NCBI GenBank assembly: GCA_001298545.1 | Contig: LJCX01000001.1 | Coordinates: forward strand, 124,001 to 188,000 | From: Actinobacteria bacterium OV320 | GTDB taxonomy: Bacteria > Actinomycetota > Actinomycetes > Streptomycetales > Streptomycetaceae | Direction of reading: 5' to 3' | DNA: 64,000 nt | Shown: positions 61,961-64,000 of the stretch, piece after piece | Position numbering within the stretch: the first letter of the stretch is position 1 | Layout of the letters: the number at the start of each line of letters is the position of its first letter | The notes under the pieces: generated by a model | Told to the model about the DNA's origin: nothing | Databases searched by the model: none | The model's input: only the letters and a program-made list of their open reading frames with translations | Position numbers and translations under genes: made by a program

Positions 61961-63274
61961 ATGCAGAAGGTGTGTGTGATCGGGGCCGGTTCGTCCGGGA
62001 TCGCCGCCTGTCAGGTTCTCGCCGAACGGAGCATCGCCTACGACTGCTTCGAGCTGGGATCCGACGTGGGCGGCAACTGGCGCTACCTGAACGACAACGG
62101 GCGGTCGTCGGCGTATCGCTCGCTCCACATCAACACGTCCCGCCAGATCATGGAGTACGCCAGTTTCCCCATGTCGGACGAGTATCCGGTCTATCCGGGC
62201 CACGCCCACATAGCGCGCTACTTCGACGCGTTCGTGGACCACTTCGGGCTGCGCCCGTCGATCAGGTTCCGCACCGAGGTGGTCGAGGTCGCCCCGGCCG
62301 GGGACAAGTGGGCGGTGACCTCACGCCCCCGCGGCACGAACGACCACGAGACCGGTACGTACGACGCCGTACTCGTCGCCAACGGCCATCACTGGAAGCC
62401 GCGTTGGCCGCGACCGGGCATCGCGGGGGCCACCGGTTTCGAGGGCACCCAGATCCACTCGCACGACTACCGTGTACCCGAGCCGTTCGCCGACCGGCGG
62501 GTCCTCGTCCTCGGCATCGGCAACTCGGCCTGCGACATCGCCGTGGAGACCTCACGTGTCTCGCGGCGGACGTTCCTCGCCATGCGCCGGGGCGCCCACA
62601 TTCTGCCCAAGCACCTGTTCGGCACGCCCACCGACCACCTGACCCACTCATGGCTGGCCAAGGCGCCCCTCGCCGTTCAGGACCGCGGGCTGCAACTCCT
62701 GCTGCGACTGAGTCGTGGCCGACTGGCGGACTACGGGCTGCCCACCCCCGCCCACCGCGTGCTGGCCGCCCATCCGACGATCTCCGACGACCTGCTGTCC
62801 CGGCTCAGCCACGGCGACATCACCGTGAAACCCGCGCCGCGAAAGGCCGACGCCGGCCATGTGTTCTTCGACGACGCAAGCGTCGAGGAGATCGACACGA
62901 TCATCTACTGCACGGGCTACGACATCGCGTTCCCCTTCCTCGAGGACGAGCTGATCGACTCCGGGGACAACGATCCGGGGCTCTACCACCGGGTTGCCGC
63001 GCCGGATCGGCCCGGGCTGTACTTCATCGGCCTGGTCCAGCCGCTCGGTGCGATCATGCCGCTCGCGGAGGCCCAGTCGCACTGGGTCGCCGATCTGCTG
63101 GAGGGGCGGTGCGCGCTGCCCGGACGGGAGGAGATGCTCGACGAGATCCGCACGTACCGCGCCCGGACGGCCCGGCGCTACGTCGCCTCGACCCGGCACA
63201 CCATTCAGGTGGACGCGCGGGCGTATCTGAGGGAACTGGCCAAGGAACGCAGGCGGAGGGCGGTGCCGCGGTAG
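61961..63274 (+). CDS. Flavin-containing / Baeyer-Villiger-type monooxygenase
   Basis: A 437-residue protein starting at ATG behind AAGGAGG. FAD motif VIGAGSSG (about 6-13), NADPH motif VLGIGNSA (about 183-190), and the monooxygenase fingerprint F160-E-G-x3-H166-x3-Y170 (FEGTQIHSHDY), matching FxGxxxHxxx(W/Y). A further VGGNWRY block aids FAD binding. It inserts oxygen into ketones, sulfides or amines using NADPH and O2. Divergent to and shared in control with the GMC operon, so ketones made by the GMC enzyme are its likely substrates. A basic tail (KERRRRAVPR) is unremarkable. Confidence 0.87.
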   Translation: MQKVCVIGAGSSGIAACQVLAERSIAYDCFELGSDVGGNWRYLNDNGRSSAYRSLHINTSRQIMEYASFPMSDEYPVYPGHAHIARYFDAFVDHFGLRPSIRFRTEVVEVAPAGDKWAVTSRPRGTNDHETGTYDAVLVANGHHWKPRWPRPGIAGATGFEGTQIHSHDYRVPEPFADRRVLVLGIGNSACDIAVETSRVSRRTFLAMRRGAHILPKHLFGTPTDHLTHSWLAKAPLAVQDRGLQLLLRLSRGRLADYGLPTPAHRVLAAHPTISDDLLSRLSHGDITVKPAPRKADAGHVFFDDASVEEIDTIIYCTGYDIAFPFLEDELIDSGDNDPGLYHRVAAPDRPGLYFIGLVQPLGAIMPLAEAQSHWVADLLEGRCALPGREEMLDEIRTYRARTARRYVASTRHTIQVDARAYLRELAKERRRRAVPR

Positions 63275-63295
63275 CGGAACGGCGCGGCCCCAACG

Positions 63296-64000
63296 TCAAC
63301 TGGCCCTGGGCGCACGAGCGTTGTCGCTCGCGGCGAAGGCCAGGAGAAGTGCGGCGGTCCGCGGCGGATCCTCCAGGATGGGTGTGTGGCCGGCACCGGG
63401 CAGCAACTCGACTCTCGCGCCCGGAACGACGCGGTAGTCGGCCGCGGACGGGGGGCGCCATCTGCGGTCCTGGTCGCCGAAGATCACCTGTAGCGGTTTG
63501 CCGAGGACCGCCAGCCGGTCCGGGAGCGCACGCCGGGTGAGATAGGCCGTGGACGCCTCCATGGCCGCGGCCACCGCGCGGTAGGTCATGCCGCGCAGTT
63601 CGTCGACGAGTTCTTGCGGGACCTGGTGGCCCGCGCGGAAGCCGGTGCTCGCGAACCGGCGGATCTGCTCGTCGGTCGGTGGCCACTGCGCGGGGTCGAA
63701 CGCGGGGGCCCCGGGGCGATGAAGGCGTCCATGCGGGGGCCGGTGCTGATGAGCGCGAGCGCGGTCACCAGGTCGGGTCGTTGCTCGGCGAGAGCGGTGG
63801 CGGCATAGCCACCGCTGGAGTGGCCGGCGACCAGGGCCTCCTCGATGCCGAGCCGGTCCAGTGCCGTACCGATCCTGCGTCCCTGCTCCGGGATCGCGTA
63901 GTCGCCGCCGACCGGTTCGGCGGAGCGGCCGTGTCCCGGCAGGTCGATCCGGACGACGTGATGGAGGGTGCTCAGCAGCGGAACCAACGCGTCCCACGAA
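63296..64000 (-). pseudogene. Alpha/beta hydrolase with internal frameshift (5' end outside window)
   Basis: The frame entering from the right reads WDALVPLLSTLHHVVRIDLP, GHGRSAEPVGG, then nucleophile motif VAGHSSGGYAATALAEQ, and ALISTGPRMDAFIAPG. At about 63703-63716 the frame changes within a run of G and C bases. The neighbouring frame continues with APAFDPAQWPPTDEQIRRFA, VIFGDQDRRWRPPSAADYRV (acid) and LLPGAGHTPILEDPPRTAAL (catalytic His). Adding one G restores a normal hydrolase. It may be a true pseudogene or a homopolymer sequencing error. It converges on the monooxygenase and could open its lactone product. Confidence 0.7.

Overview
The window is about 73% GC with strong third-position G/C bias. 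It is full of families typical of Streptomyces or a close actinobacterial relative: SARP regulators, SpoIIE/RsbW/STAS partner-switching proteins, Tat-secreted glycosidases with ricin-type lectin domains, and frequent GTG starts with GTGA/ATGA overlaps. It looks like chromosomal, accessory-rich (arm-like) DNA. I saw no rRNA, tRNA, CRISPR array or intact insertion sequence.

Layout. 1-6.2 kb (minus): the 5' part of an AlkD-like DNA alkylation repair protein, a YhgE/DUF3533-type membrane protein, a secreted GH127 (DUF1680) glycosidase with a ricin-type lectin tail, and a TPR protein. 6.3-8.3 kb: a pentapeptide-repeat membrane protein and a frameshifted remnant of a small SARP activator. 8.3-15.8 kb (plus): a tightly coupled seven-gene operon related to the ebo metabolite-traffic cluster (myo-inositol-phosphate synthase-like enzyme, UbiA-like EboC, TIM-barrel isomerase, EboA, TatD-like hydrolase, EboE, nucleotide pyrophosphatase-like EboF). 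15.8-24 kb (minus): a STAS protein, a giant PAS/HisKA/REC/GAF/PP2C/RsbW hybrid sensor and a large SARP-AAA-TPR regulator. 24-27.2 kb: a hemerythrin/flavin-binding pair and a membrane-anchored ricin-lectin protein. 27.3-29.7 kb: glpF-glpK. 30.2-38.3 kb: a GntR-controlled amino-sugar operon (lipoprotein, two permeases, GH20 hexosaminidase) followed by a secreted CBM/GH16-like protein.

38.5-44.4 kb is the most unusual stretch. A 1307-residue CHAT protease / STAND ATPase / TPR protein has an array of eight 120-bp repeats and is followed at once by a small single-pass membrane protein. Decayed gene fragments lie on both sides. The architecture is that of a bacterial immune or programmed-cell-death type conflict module.

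44.5-52.7 kb: a LacI-controlled catabolic cluster (FAD oxidoreductase, hydantoinase-type ATPase, HExxH protein, GntP/CitMHS-like transporter, secreted beta-propeller protein). 52.7-58.7 kb (mostly minus): a protein-kinase fragment, a 1131-residue alpha-solenoid protein, a membrane PP2C phosphatase and a secreted lipase-like hydrolase. 58.8-64 kb: a TetR-GMC oxidoreductase-acetoacetate-decarboxylase-like operon divergent from a flavin monooxygenase, with matching TetR palindromes before both. A frameshifted alpha/beta hydrolase runs off the right edge. Together these suggest oxidation of a cyclic alcohol through ketone and lactone to an opened acid.
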